Shown here piece after piece: positions 17,690-26,743 of a DNA stretch of 64,000 nt. Source of the stretch: Acidithiobacillus concretivorus (GTDB lineage: Bacteria; Pseudomonadota; Gammaproteobacteria; Acidithiobacillales; Acidithiobacillaceae); the NCBI RefSeq assembly GCF_018853445.1, contig NZ_JABELD010000017.1, forward strand, positions 28,290-92,289, written 5' to 3'. Both the position numbers and the translations under genes were made by a program. Under the pieces are notes generated by a model. It saw only the letters and a program-made list of their open reading frames with translations, did not search any database and had not been told where the DNA came from. Every line of letters begins with the position of its first letter. Position 1 is the first letter of the stretch.

Positions 17690-18442
17690 TCATTGTGTTT
17701 CTGATATCCGCTTTAGACTTTCTACCGACATCGCCGGCTTCTCTTGATGCAGCATGGCATGGCAGTTAGGGCATACGGGCCGCAAGTCCCTAACCGGATC
17801 CACTTGGTACCGGTCACCTATTGTTGCAATATCCACCAGATGGTGCACATGGATGAAACCGGCACCAATATCGCCATACCGTTTCTCAAAATCAAAGCCG
17901 CAGACCACGCATAACGCCCCATAGTGTTCGATACACTTTTGACGGGCTACAGGATCACGTTCGTACCTGTTCACGGTGACCCGTTGCAAAGCGCCTTCGA
18001 TCAGGACACTGGCGGGGTCATCGATGTCATCTGGGTATAGGGTGTTGGACACCGTCGCGACTGGATGCGCAGTCTTCCCAATGGTCTGTCTCCCATACCG
18101 GGCAAGTAGGGCACGCAAAGAGGGCCGCTTTCCTCTGCCCAAAGATTCGTAGTAATCCACATGCTGCTCACCTGCCTGTAATGCAGTATCGAACGCTTCC
18201 GGCCCAAAATCTTCCCGTATGTGTTGCAGAAAATAATCCCAAGTAAAATCGTTCATAGCCCGCTTCAGGATTCTGCCCTTAAGCATACCATCAAGATTCG
18301 TGATCATATTGGAGGCAGAGGTACGGTTAAGCGAGAAGTCCCGCACCAAGCGTTCAACGGCATCATCTTTGGAAATGAGACCTCGGTAAACATCTGCCGC
18401 AGCAGCATAGACCTCAGGAATTGAGTCATTCGGAATTTTCAT
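17690..18442 (-). CDS. HNH endonuclease
   Basis: About 250 residues. The C-terminal HNH domain is of the type IV/McrA-like form: CVVCGFDF, then 'IHVHHLVDIA' carrying the HH of the catalytic site, then 'RPVCPNCHAMLH' supplying the second Cys pair and final His. The first 120 residues are a helical domain with an 'LISKDDAVERLVRDFSLNRTSASNMI' stretch seen in front of similar HNH domains. Start at ATG 18442 overlaps the helicase stop by four bases (ATGA), so it is translationally coupled to the SNF2 gene. Probably a DNA nuclease of that system. Modified-DNA cleavage is a guess from the HNH type. Confidence 0.85.
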   Translation of the reverse strand: MKIPNDSIPEVYAAAADVYRGLISKDDAVERLVRDFSLNRTSASNMITNLDGMLKGRILKRAMNDFTWDYFLQHIREDFGPEAFDTALQAGEQHVDYYESLGRGKRPSLRALLARYGRQTIGKTAHPVATVSNTLYPDDIDDPASVLIEGALQRVTVNRYERDPVARQKCIEHYGALCVVCGFDFEKRYGDIGAGFIHVHHLVDIATIGDRYQVDPVRDLRPVCPNCHAMLHQEKPAMSVESLKRISETQ

Positions 18443-21348
18443 GTGAGCCGCCACTGCATCACAAACAGCAGTTCTTCCTCAGTCCGTTGCTTCATCCGGT
18501 TCCCCATATCATCCAGCAAATCGTCTTTTTTTCTCTCCACGTCACGTGATGCCTGATCATAGGTCCGCCAGGCATCGTCCCGCTGAGATTCCAGCTTTCG
18601 GAGTTCCCGTTGTTTTTCGAGCTTATCCGGAATATTTGCTGCTTGCCGAGCCAAACGGCGCTTTTCTTTAATTTTTTGCTCCAGATCATCCAGTTCCGCT
18701 TTCAGGGATATTCGCCGATCATCGGCCCAGCGATCCAGCTTATCCATTTCCACGTCGAACCAGGTGCCATCCCTTTTGCCTATATCTTCTGCCAGCGCCT
18801 GCCAACGTGTCGTCAGTTGGTCATATAGTCCATCTTCCATCGATTGCCCGACCTTAATCGCATCCCTAACGACCACCTCACCGTCCAAATCAAAGAACCG
18901 TCTGCATTGATCCATGGTGATTGCTTGTCCATCATCCGTCATACCGGCAAATACTAGATGATCTTCAGACTCTATCGCATCCATGCGGTACCGGCCACAT
19001 GCCAGCCAGCCGGATTGCCCTACCAGCGGCTCCAGTATGGCGATATGCTTCCCAGATTCTGGGTATCGAAAGACCACCTCGGCCACGGGCAGCTGCATCT
19101 CTTGGGCATCGGCCAGAATCCGCTGTGCCAGAGGATGCCCTAACCGATAGGTGTGCTGACCGGCCATGTCGGTAGAATCCGATTTGCTGACGGCCATTCT
19201 GTAGTTACCCAAGGGACAATCCTGCCAGCCCGCTTTTCGATTCTCCAGGCGGAATGCGTGCCCGGCATCATCAAAGGCGGCATAACCGTCCAGCATGAAC
19301 CGGGTAACACTCCAGAGGCGGGCATTGAAGGTATCCAGTGTTTGGGCACTTTGCACCTTCACCTTTTCAATGACCTCGATATCAAAATTGTTCAGCAGTT
19401 TTTCACGGGCGTCCTGTTGGTTTCCGGTGATTTCGCTTTCCATTTCACTTTGCAGGGCATCAAATTCAAAGGAGATTTGCCCCGGTGAGCGACATTTCTG
19501 ATAGATGCTGGCGATCCGCTTTTCAAAGTCCACGCCAGACTCCACCACGCCAAGCACTTCATCGCTGGCCCCGAAAACGCCGTTGAACAGGCGGAACTTC
19601 TCATCCAGCAGTTGGTAAACCCGTACATCAGCGGCATTGCGCTTATTCAGGAAATTGACCACCACCACGTCGAACTTCTGCCCGTACCGATGACAACGGC
19701 CAATGCGTTGCTCGATACGTTGCGGATTCCAAGGTAGGTCGTAATTCACAACCAAGTTGCAAAATTGCAGGTTAATCCCTTCTGCAGCGGCTTCGGTGGC
19801 GATCAGAATGGATGCTTCATCCCGAAAACAGTCCACGAGGGCAGCCCGCATGTCAGCCGTCGGGGAACCGCTGATCCGATCCGTGCCGGCATACTGTTCC
19901 ATCCAGCGCCGGTAGATGGCCTTGGATTGCGAGTCATTGTTAGTGCCGTTGAACAGAATGGCTTTACCGGCAAACTCGGTTTCGGCAAGTAATTCCAGTA
20001 GGTATTCTTGAGTACGGCGGGATTCGGTAAAAATAACGGCCTTTTGCTGAAGGGTTGCTGCACCTTGGCGCTTTTGGGCATTTTCAGAGGCAGAAAACCC
20101 TCGCCGCAAAGCGGTCAACAGATTTTCGCCTTTGGAATTCTGGATGATGGATCGGGCTAGCGTATGAAACTCTCGCAATTTAAGGACTTCCGCTTTCATC
20201 CCTTCAATTTCCGCAGATGTCAGCGAGTTAACGATCGCTTCCGGGTTTTCTTCACCATCCCACTCGTCGGTCAGTTCATCCAGGTCCTCCCAATTTTCTC
20301 CAAGGTCTTCGGGTGGACTGTCCACCAGCGCCGCTTCTGCCAGTGCTTTCTCCAGTTTTATGACCAAACCATCCAGAGTATGGGCGATGGCATAGGATGA
20401 TGACGCCAATAACTTGCGTAGTACCAAGGTCATCAGTTGGCGTTGCCCGGAGGGTAGCGCATAGAGAATGGGCTGCTGGAGATATTCCGACACCTCATCA
20501 TACAGTCGTTGTTCATCGTCGGTTGGAAAGAAATCCTGCACCAAGGCATGGCGGCTGGTGTATTTCACATATTCCAGCACCTGTTTGCGCAACGTGCGTT
20601 TGCACAAGGGATTCAGGCGTTCCCGCAGTTCTTCAAAATCATCGTCACTGGACAGCCGGGAATATTTGGCTTTGAAGCTCTTCAAATCCCCAAAAGCATA
20701 TTCATCAATGATGCTGACCAGACCATACAGTTCCAGAAGAGAATTCTGCAATGGCGTAGCGGTCAGCAGCACCTTGGTGTATGGGGCCAGTGCCTGTTTG
20801 ATAGCGTTAGCGATTTTGTTGGAACCGCGATAGACGTTACGCAAGCGGTGCGCTTCATCGATGACTACCAGGTCCCAAGCCACCTGCTGGAGATAGGCGT
20901 CTTTTGTACGGGCAAATTGAAAGGAACAGAGGACAATTTGCGGTTGAACAAAGGGGTTTAGGTTGCGATTACGGATTGCCTCGTTGAAACTCTTGGTTTC
21001 AAGAATGATGGACGGCAGATGAAATTTTTCAGCTAATTCCTGGGACCATTGTTTACGCAGATTGGCGGGCAGAATGATCAGGAGCTTACGCCGTCGTTCT
21101 GCCCAAAATTGGGACAGCAGAAGCCCCGCCTCAATGGTTTTGCCCAACCCCACTTCATCGGCCAGGATGACCCCTTTGGAAAAAGGATTGCGCAGGGCAA
21201 AAAGGGCTGCCTCAATTTGATGCGGATTCAGGTCCACCTGAGCATCAGAGAGTGCAGAAGACAGCCGGTCAGTACCATCGTCGGCAGAGCGCCGTGTCAG
21301 GTCGTGGGCAAAGAGTTTAGCGTGGTAGGCGGTAATATTCACAGTCAA
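18439..21348 (-). CDS. SNF2/RapA-type helicase-like ATPase of a defence block
   Basis: 969-residue superfamily 2 ATPase. Motif I DEVGLGKT (64-71), motif II DEAH (164-167), motif III LLTATP, motif V-like 'ATEAAAEGINLQFCNLVVNYDLPWNP' and motif VI QRIGRCHRYGQ are all present. A long charged coiled coil near the C-terminus (EQKIKEKRRLARQ region) may bind partners. SNF2-like translocases of this kind accompany several antiviral systems (DISARM DrmD among them), but the DrmA, B and C genes are absent here. Starts at TTG 21348 or GTG 21342, three to nine bases after the SIR2 stop, and overlaps the HNH gene by four bases. Confidence 0.9.
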   Translation of the reverse strand: MTVNITAYHAKLFAHDLTRRSADDGTDRLSSALSDAQVDLNPHQIEAALFALRNPFSKGVILADEVGLGKTIEAGLLLSQFWAERRRKLLIILPANLRKQWSQELAEKFHLPSIILETKSFNEAIRNRNLNPFVQPQIVLCSFQFARTKDAYLQQVAWDLVVIDEAHRLRNVYRGSNKIANAIKQALAPYTKVLLTATPLQNSLLELYGLVSIIDEYAFGDLKSFKAKYSRLSSDDDFEELRERLNPLCKRTLRKQVLEYVKYTSRHALVQDFFPTDDEQRLYDEVSEYLQQPILYALPSGQRQLMTLVLRKLLASSSYAIAHTLDGLVIKLEKALAEAALVDSPPEDLGENWEDLDELTDEWDGEENPEAIVNSLTSAEIEGMKAEVLKLREFHTLARSIIQNSKGENLLTALRRGFSASENAQKRQGAATLQQKAVIFTESRRTQEYLLELLAETEFAGKAILFNGTNNDSQSKAIYRRWMEQYAGTDRISGSPTADMRAALVDCFRDEASILIATEAAAEGINLQFCNLVVNYDLPWNPQRIEQRIGRCHRYGQKFDVVVVNFLNKRNAADVRVYQLLDEKFRLFNGVFGASDEVLGVVESGVDFEKRIASIYQKCRSPGQISFEFDALQSEMESEITGNQQDAREKLLNNFDIEVIEKVKVQSAQTLDTFNARLWSVTRFMLDGYAAFDDAGHAFRLENRKAGWQDCPLGNYRMAVSKSDSTDMAGQHTYRLGHPLAQRILADAQEMQLPVAEVVFRYPESGKHIAILEPLVGQSGWLACGRYRMDAIESEDHLVFAGMTDDGQAITMDQCRRFFDLDGEVVVRDAIKVGQSMEDGLYDQLTTRWQALAEDIGKRDGTWFDVEMDKLDRWADDRRISLKAELDDLEQKIKEKRRLARQAANIPDKLEKQRELRKLESQRDDAWRTYDQASRDVERKKDDLLDDMGNRMKQRTEEELLFVMQWRLT

Positions 21349-21351
21349 TAT

Positions 21352-22620
21352 TTAAATCGAGGTAAAAGGCAGCAATCTCCCTACGGACTGAGGATTGAAC
21401 TCGCTAAAAAGGTTACAGGGATTCTGTTGGTCAGCGGCCCGACCCAAAACATCTCTCAGTCCATACGGAACAAACTCCACAAGGCCGCTGTTCATAAATT
21501 GTTCATTAAATATGGTACGCATGCGAGATATGTAATCGTCTTTGCTTTTTTCGCCATTTAGGGATGGATTAACAACCAAAAACTTCCGCAGCCCTATGTT
21601 ATTTTTTAAGCCGATCTGAAACATAGACTTGACATAATAGTCTGTTATTGGGAAGGAGTAACCGATAACCACTATTTTTGTAGCTGTAGAAAGGGCTTTT
21701 ATCGCATTGCTCCACAATGAAAGAAGACCACCATCCGTCTCGCTTCCTCCTCTACTGTTTTGCCTTTTCTGCCATGTTGGTGGCTGTATAAAACCCTCAC
21801 ATTCTCCAAAACCTTTATAATATTCATCTTTTATAAATAGGTATGGGTTATCTACTGTGCGCTCCAACGACCAGTTTATAGACCCGTGCATCTTCAGAAC
21901 CATAACACAATTTGATGGGCGGCTATCCATCGGCACATTCCAGCGAACATTATTAGTAATAAAACCGCCTTTTTGATTTTCTGAAACAATCTCATTGGCC
22001 GTAAATCCGTATGACATGGGTATCCCTAACGCATTTAACGACCGCTCCAATAGCAGATCATAATTGTAAGTAATAAATGTATAATCACCATTATCACCAT
22101 GATACAGGTGGTTAGTCAACGCAGCGACATAGAAATCATATATTGGTACAATTGCTGTATTTTTAGGACCATGGGGGTTAATCTTTTCGTGGCCATCCAT
22201 ATCCCATGATGGCGGTAGCATTCTTGAACTAATATCTGTTTGATCCAAAATAATACCTATGCCCCTCGGCATGGGAGTTTGCTTTTCCGTATAATCTATG
22301 GTGGCAGCTATTGCTGTTTTGATATTCCTATCTAACTCGCTATAACTACCAGCGGGTTCGGCTGCTGCAGCACTCAGCAAATCCTCGATATTATCTGGTC
22401 TTATAGCACACCGTAGGGCAGCAGATGAGATGTCATGCCTATACTTGAGCAGCTCCCTAATAGCGGCACTCTTTTCCTCTCTACCTGCCTTACGTAACCA
22501 ACCATTTGCCTCGATCATCTTGTAGACAAAACCATCCATCAGCGGAAGGCCACGTTCTGCTGAAAATCCAGCTCCTAATAAAAACACTGTGTGCTCTTGA
22601 CCATCTGGAATCTCAAGCAT
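21352..22620 (-). CDS. SIR2-like protein, first gene of the defence block
   Basis: 422 residues. SIR2-type Rossmann features: GAGFS (16-20) for NAD binding, TYNYD (184-188), LKMHGSINW (242-250) holding the conserved His, and 'VVIGYSFPITD' (317-327) near the end. Defence SIR2 proteins commonly hydrolyse NAD+ when triggered, killing or arresting the infected cell (family knowledge). AGGAG seven bases before the ATG supports the start. It leads directly into the SNF2 gene, so it is presumably expressed with helicase, HNH and perhaps the type III genes. The local AT-richness suggests separate origin from the helicase. Confidence 0.85.
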   Translation of the reverse strand: MLEIPDGQEHTVFLLGAGFSAERGLPLMDGFVYKMIEANGWLRKAGREEKSAAIRELLKYRHDISSAALRCAIRPDNIEDLLSAAAAEPAGSYSELDRNIKTAIAATIDYTEKQTPMPRGIGIILDQTDISSRMLPPSWDMDGHEKINPHGPKNTAIVPIYDFYVAALTNHLYHGDNGDYTFITYNYDLLLERSLNALGIPMSYGFTANEIVSENQKGGFITNNVRWNVPMDSRPSNCVMVLKMHGSINWSLERTVDNPYLFIKDEYYKGFGECEGFIQPPTWQKRQNSRGGSETDGGLLSLWSNAIKALSTATKIVVIGYSFPITDYYVKSMFQIGLKNNIGLRKFLVVNPSLNGEKSKDDYISRMRTIFNEQFMNSGLVEFVPYGLRDVLGRAADQQNPCNLFSEFNPQSVGRLLPFTSI

Positions 22621-23273
22621 TACAAACTCCTGTATGCGTCAAACAACCCGTCCAAGCTTCATACTTCATCAAAAAACACGCCGGATCACAGGCAGTGGAC
22701 TCATTCATTGAGTGCCCTAATCGGAATAAAACCAATATAAATCAAAACGCACCCCTAATATGGCATTGGCTCCAAGAGAGCCGGCCATAATCGGCCAATT
22801 GTTCTAGATCGTTGTGTCGGGTATGGGCAATCATTTTAAGGTGATCCACCTGCTTGCCAGCAAAAATAGGGCAGACACCACCCAGCAAGTTGCCGATGAT
22901 GTTACCGTATCGGACACCCGCGCCAAAGACCGATCTGATAACGCGGACCACACGCATGTCGGAGCAGTTGTTGATGGTAGGATGAGGACAGGACTTTGAT
23001 CTGCGGCCATGCGGTTTCCTTTTCTGCGGAATACTGCAATCCATGTACTGATCACAATGTATTCTTATGGGATCAGTATGCTGGACAGGCGATCAGTCAT
23101 CAACTTGCTGCGCAACTAAGTGTGCACCTTATAAACCAGGACCGGTTACTGACTTGCTCAGACGAATGCTCCTTTTTCCAGACGACGCTATCCAACAACC
23201 GTCACGTCTCGACAACCCTTGCCGCTTTTTGCACACTGGGAACATACTCATACAGCCGCATAAAGAGCCGCCG
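22621..23273. other. 650-base region without a convincing gene
   Basis: Separates the leftward defence block from the rightward Mrr-like gene, so it should hold both promoters. A minus-strand frame at 22742-23044 reads like decayed protein (for example GNIIGNLLGGVCPIFAGKQVDHLKMIAHTRHN) but has no plausible start or recognisable family. I treat it as a possible remnant. Confidence 0.35.
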
Positions 23274-24218
23274 ATGGCCTATTATAGAAAACGCCGCAGA
23301 TACCGAGGTTCCAGCGGAAGCCCACTACTAAACATCGCCACCATGACTGACCCTGCTTGGAACGGCCCGGCTATCCTCGCAGGCTTCATCCTGTTTTCAT
23401 CTTGGCTGATTCTGCCAGCTATTTTTCAGATCAATCCCATCCTGAAGATACTGACGCCACTTTTTGAGATACTCGGCAGTATTTTGGCGCTGATTTTCGG
23501 ATTCATGGCGTTCATATTGTTTCTCACCCGTGATTCAGTGCCCGAGGTACCATCCACAACGTACAAGCCTGCATATCAGCCACCAAAGCCCACTCAAAAA
23601 TTCCAGAATATTAACCCATCAAATTACACCAACCCCGATCCTAAGCAGATCAATGGATGGTCCTTGTCGTTACTTAAAGATCTCGAATGGAAACGGTTTG
23701 AGGATCTTTGTAATGAATATCACCGTGAATGCGGCCTGAAAAGTACCACCACAGGGCTTGGTGCCGATGGCGGTGTAGATATTCGCTTGTTCCATCGGGA
23801 ATCAGGCGCATTAATCGCTGTTACCCAGTGCAAAGCATGGCCAGATAAATCTATAGGGATTGCGCTTGTTCGACAGCTTTTGGGTACGATGACTCATGAA
23901 AAAGCGCCGTTCGGGACTTTTATCACCAATGGCACATTCACCAAAGCCGCCGAGGATCTCGCCAAGGAAGACCATATTATTCTTGTTGATGGAAAACGCT
24001 TCATCGAACTGATTGAACAATTGCCTACTCTGTCGCAGGCGCGATTGCTGGCATTTGCAACAGAAGGAGACCACACCACGCCAACTTGTCCACATTGCGG
24101 TATCAAAATGGTGCTAAGAACCAGTAGAACAACGGGGAAAAAATTCTGGGGCTGCAAAAATTACACAAAATATCCACCCTGCAAACAAATATTGCAGGTG
24201 AGAAAAGGAACGAACTGA
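23274..24218 (+). CDS. Membrane-anchored Mrr-like restriction endonuclease with topoisomerase-type zinc finger
   Basis: 314 residues from ATG 23274; the frame is open further upstream, but that part does not look coding. Two N-terminal membrane segments (about 32-52 and 62-84), a Pro/Gln linker, then a PD-(D/E)xK Mrr fold: Glu143, Asp169 in 'GADGGVDIRLF' and Q185-C-K187 in 'VTQCKAW'. The Q-x-K variant is typical of Mrr-like enzymes. The end carries a topoisomerase-I zinc ribbon (CPHCG...FWGCKNYTKYPPCK). Likely a DNA nuclease held at the inner membrane, where incoming DNA arrives; a housekeeping role in DNA repair is the alternative. No coupled gene. Confidence 0.85.
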   Translation: MAYYRKRRRYRGSSGSPLLNIATMTDPAWNGPAILAGFILFSSWLILPAIFQINPILKILTPLFEILGSILALIFGFMAFILFLTRDSVPEVPSTTYKPAYQPPKPTQKFQNINPSNYTNPDPKQINGWSLSLLKDLEWKRFEDLCNEYHRECGLKSTTTGLGADGGVDIRLFHRESGALIAVTQCKAWPDKSIGIALVRQLLGTMTHEKAPFGTFITNGTFTKAAEDLAKEDHIILVDGKRFIELIEQLPTLSQARLLAFATEGDHTTPTCPHCGIKMVLRTSRTTGKKFWGCKNYTKYPPCKQILQVRKGTN

Positions 24219-24765
24219 ATATCCCCAAAATGGCAGAAAGCCAATCTACTTCTGCCGAGGCATTAAACATGTGTCGAGCGTGCAGAACAACCGAAGGCTC
24301 AAGGTTACCGGGGGATGTATCCAACGCAATGGCAGCCATCCCCTCTCCGTCTCTCAGAATGCCAACAAAATCATAATCGTAAAACCACCAAAGTGCGGGC
24401 GAAAATTTAGCATGTATTTGCGGCCATAGAACAAATGGGCGGCAATCGCATTCGGACCATCGGCCAAGTACGCGTAGGCTTTGCGATGACCATGATGGTC
24501 GTGACCTACAACATAAAAACCCCTGACCTTTCTCGAAAAGGGAGCGATCAGGGCCGGAGCCTGCCCGAAATGCGGAAATGATGGAAATATGGTCTTAAAA
24601 AAACGCAGCTCACAACAGCCGTAAGAAGATATTCAGCAGATTGATTTGAGGCTAACATTCACCCTGGAACCCCGTTTTCATAGGACACAGCGTAACCATT
24701 CAGAGCGCTTTTCGTGGTAGCTGTTTTTTCCTTTAGATATGGCCCCATGAGCAAAAGTGTTTCGC
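24219..24765. other. 550-base region of possible gene remnants
   Basis: Contains a plus-strand fragment reading ACPKCGNDGNMVLKKRSS, a half zinc finger with no start, and on the other strand an open stretch at about 24349-24600 (GHDHHGHRKAYAYLADGPN...) that also lacks a start. A hairpin CCCTGA/TCAGGG spans 24521-24553. Best read as broken genes; nothing intact is claimed. Confidence 0.3.
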
Positions 24766-24984
24766 TCAGACATCGGCGGTTCCGGTTGATAGCTGGGCCT
24801 CGGCATCGGCTTCGCGGAGTTCTTGGGCGGAAATGCGGACGCATTGCCCATCCCGAACCATCACAATGCCGGTATTGGTTTGTATGGCGATCTGTCTGGC
24901 CAGTTGGGCAGCTCGGCGCATGGCTGCCATGGAAGCACGCAAATCGGGATTGCGGGCCTGATCAATATTTTCAGCGGTATTCAT
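24766..24984 (-). CDS. Small conserved-looking protein downstream of the HsdR-like stub
   Basis: 72 residues. Pattern 'NPDLRASMAAMRRAAQLARQIAIQTNTGIVMVRDGQCVRISAQELRE' is like a group of small proteins on chromosomes and elements of proteobacteria that combine an Ala/Arg helix with a short beta hairpin (IVMVRDGQCVRI). Function unknown; the size and position invite comparison with antitoxins. Its ATG overlaps the end of the HsdR-like stub by 14 bases, so the two are translationally coupled. Confidence 0.6.
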   Translation of the reverse strand: MNTAENIDQARNPDLRASMAAMRRAAQLARQIAIQTNTGIVMVRDGQCVRISAQELREADAEAQLSTGTADV

Positions 24985-25171
24985 GAGGGGTCACCATCGT
25001 CTCCAACAATCGGGCAAATTCACTGTCATTGAGGGAAACATGATTCAGAGCTTCAAAATGATGGCGGAAGTTGGCTTCCAGTGCGGCCCGATCATGAATA
25101 TCCGGACGATAGCTGTACTTCAAATCGCCCAGTTTCTGGATGAGGGCTTCTTCGATTTCTTGTTCGGTCAT
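24971..25171 (-). CDS. Stand-alone HsdR N-terminal-like mini-protein
   Basis: 66 residues similar to the very start of type I restriction HsdR subunits: 'YRPDIHDRAALEANFRHHFEALNHVSLNDSEFARLLETMVTP', the segment that precedes the nuclease domain. It ends in a proper stop coupled to the next small gene, and no other hsdR sequence follows. Either an hsdR stump or a genuine small gene that kept this segment as a domain. Its coupling to the 24766 gene favours a kept pair. No nuclease residues are present. Confidence 0.6.
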   Translation of the reverse strand: MTEQEIEEALIQKLGDLKYSYRPDIHDRAALEANFRHHFEALNHVSLNDSEFARLLETMVTPHEYR

Positions 25172-25259
25172 GTTGCGGGATGCGGCTTCCTGTAAACACT
25201 CCCGCCCATGGTGCGAGGTTCAGGGGCTTTCGTCAATTTTTGCAGGGAATAGAAGTGGT

Positions 25260-25532
25260 TCAGAGGGAGGGTTTGTGCCGGGATGGACCATCTTCATCGA
25301 AGGTGCCGCCGTTACCCAAAGCTATGGCCCAGATTAAAGCGGCGATCCAGCCCAGTACCGTCCATCCCAGAAAGAGGTCCAAGAGCGTGATGGCACTTAG
25401 GTAGGGACTTCCCATGGTCCAGGCCAGAAAGATTGGAAGCGCATAGACCAGTGCCGCGATTACAAAGGCCGCTATCAGCAAAAACAGAAAACCCGCGCGA
25501 CTATCCATCATCCAGTGCATCATAAGCGGCAT
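25260..25532 (-). CDS. Superinfection-immunity-like small membrane protein
   Basis: About 87-90 residues with two membrane segments (about 14-40 and 46-70). The second includes 'LLDLFLGWTVLGWIAALIWAIAL', the hallmark of the family named after the T4 Imm protein, which blocks phage DNA injection. Many bacterial members are probably ordinary small membrane proteins, so an antiviral role here is only suggested by the defence-rich surroundings. An AAGG site sits before a cluster of ATG codons (25532, 25523, 25520), so the exact start is open. Confidence 0.75.
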   Translation of the reverse strand: MPLMMHWMMDSRAGFLFLLIAAFVIAALVYALPIFLAWTMGSPYLSAITLLDLFLGWTVLGWIAALIWAIALGNGGTFDEDGPSRHKPSL

Positions 25533-25745
25533 CCTTTTTTTCTATGGGCAGGAGAACACAATCAATCCTGCAAAAGCAGCAGAAGTTTTTCCTTACTGGT
25601 GATCTTACAAATCTGAGACGCAGGCGTAAATAAGCTTTTACTGTTATCTCGATTCAGGCCGCATGACCGGATGGATTTGCCGCAGATATGGAAAAGGCTC
25701 ATCAGGTTGTGACAGGATGCATTTTTTGCATTGAGGTTGGGATAC

Positions 25746-26306
25746 ATGCTGCGGACCTTCTTCACCAGCGATAGTCATTTCGGGCATGCCAACATTATTC
25801 GTTATTGCCAGCGGCCTTTTGCAGATGCAGATAAGATGGATCGCGCCATGGTCGATATCTGGAACAGCGTGGTGGACCCTCGGGATACCGTCTATCACCT
25901 GGGCGATTTTTCCATGCTCAAGCCAGACCAGATCGCGCTACTCCTCAAAAAGCTGAATGGCACCAAACACCTGATTCGCGGAAACCACGATCCTGTCCAT
26001 TCCAATCAGATCAAGGGGTGGTCCAGCGTACAGGAAATGACCAAGATTCATGTAGAGGGAAAGAGCCTTTTTCTGTGCCATTATCCGATGCGGGAATGGC
26101 CGGGCATGTGGAATGGCACGATTCATTTATACGGTCACGTGCATGGCAACTTCCCACCGCAACCGGGTTCTATGGGAGTCAGTGCAGATGTTTGGGGTGG
26201 CAGGCCCGTGCAAATTGCCGATATTTGTGATGCGCTGGAACCCTTTGATCCGGAAGTCGCCAAGAGGCATCGTGCAGAAGTTTTGCGATTGCGGAAATGG
26301 GAGTAA
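25746..26306 (+). CDS. Calcineurin-like metallophosphoesterase (small)
   Basis: 186 residues. The two-metal phosphoesterase motifs are in order: TSDSHFGH (D-x-H), LGDFS, 'RGNHD', 'CHYP' and 'YGHVHGN'. Likely hydrolyses a phosphomonoester or diester in the cytoplasm; substrate not predictable. It is the short form common in phages and mobile elements ('HFGHANII' start). ATG 25746 is preferred to the one at 25731. It lies divergently from two other phosphoesterase genes a kilobase or more away. Confidence 0.88.
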   Translation: MLRTFFTSDSHFGHANIIRYCQRPFADADKMDRAMVDIWNSVVDPRDTVYHLGDFSMLKPDQIALLLKKLNGTKHLIRGNHDPVHSNQIKGWSSVQEMTKIHVEGKSLFLCHYPMREWPGMWNGTIHLYGHVHGNFPPQPGSMGVSADVWGGRPVQIADICDALEPFDPEVAKRHRAEVLRLRKWE

Positions 26307-26743
26307 ATTTTTGATCTGAGGCGTCTAACCCATTCTGGTTATACCGCTTACTATAAATAGATATATTAATAGATAGATACGGGTGCACCAAATAGGTGCC
26401 GGTCGGAAGAGCCAGCTACACCGAATTGGTGTATCCTGATTTCCATACGCAACAAGGCGTACTGTTCTTCTTCCGAGAAGGATGAACTTTCGGGTCAGCA
26501 TTGAACGGCACTGTTTGCTGGACTTTTTTCATGGATTAAGCATTTCCCCCAAAAGCTCCAATTTTTTGCACTCTGAAAAATCATGTTCACTGTACGCTCT
26601 TCTCCAAGAGGAAAATGCCCATTCAATATTTTTTTCGTGAAACATGAAAACACAAATCTGATGAAATAGCCCAGTGTGTCGTTAGGTCCTATTTTGAGGA
26701 ATATCACCTGTTTAATAATGGCAGTTTTTTTTGATACATAATG
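26307..26743. other. 440-base spacer with two tandem hairpins
   Basis: Lies between the ends of two converging phosphoesterase genes, so it should hold terminators. It includes the paired hairpins at 26385-26433. A minus-strand frame at 26495-26707 (70 residues) has no convincing start or motif. No gene called. Confidence 0.4.
26385..26433. repeat. Two similar short hairpins in tandem
   Basis: GCACC-AAATA-GGTGC (26385-26399) and TACACC-GAATT-GGTGTA (26417-26433) share stem ACC/GGT and loop size 5 and are spaced by 17 bases. No T-run follows either. They could be paired protein sites, weak terminators or an RNA element. Confidence 0.5.

Noticed and set aside
10833..22620. Identity as DISARM because of the SNF2-like helicase and a methyltransferase
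   Set aside because: No DrmA, DrmB or DrmC-like gene, and the methyltransferase is a type III Mod with its own Res.
24103..24339. 78-residue minus-strand frame
   Set aside because: Mostly antisense to the end of the Mrr-like gene; no start signal. A remnant in another frame is more protein-like.
26495..26707. 70-residue minus-strand frame between phosphoesterases
   Set aside because: Low-complexity, no ribosome site and no recognisable family.
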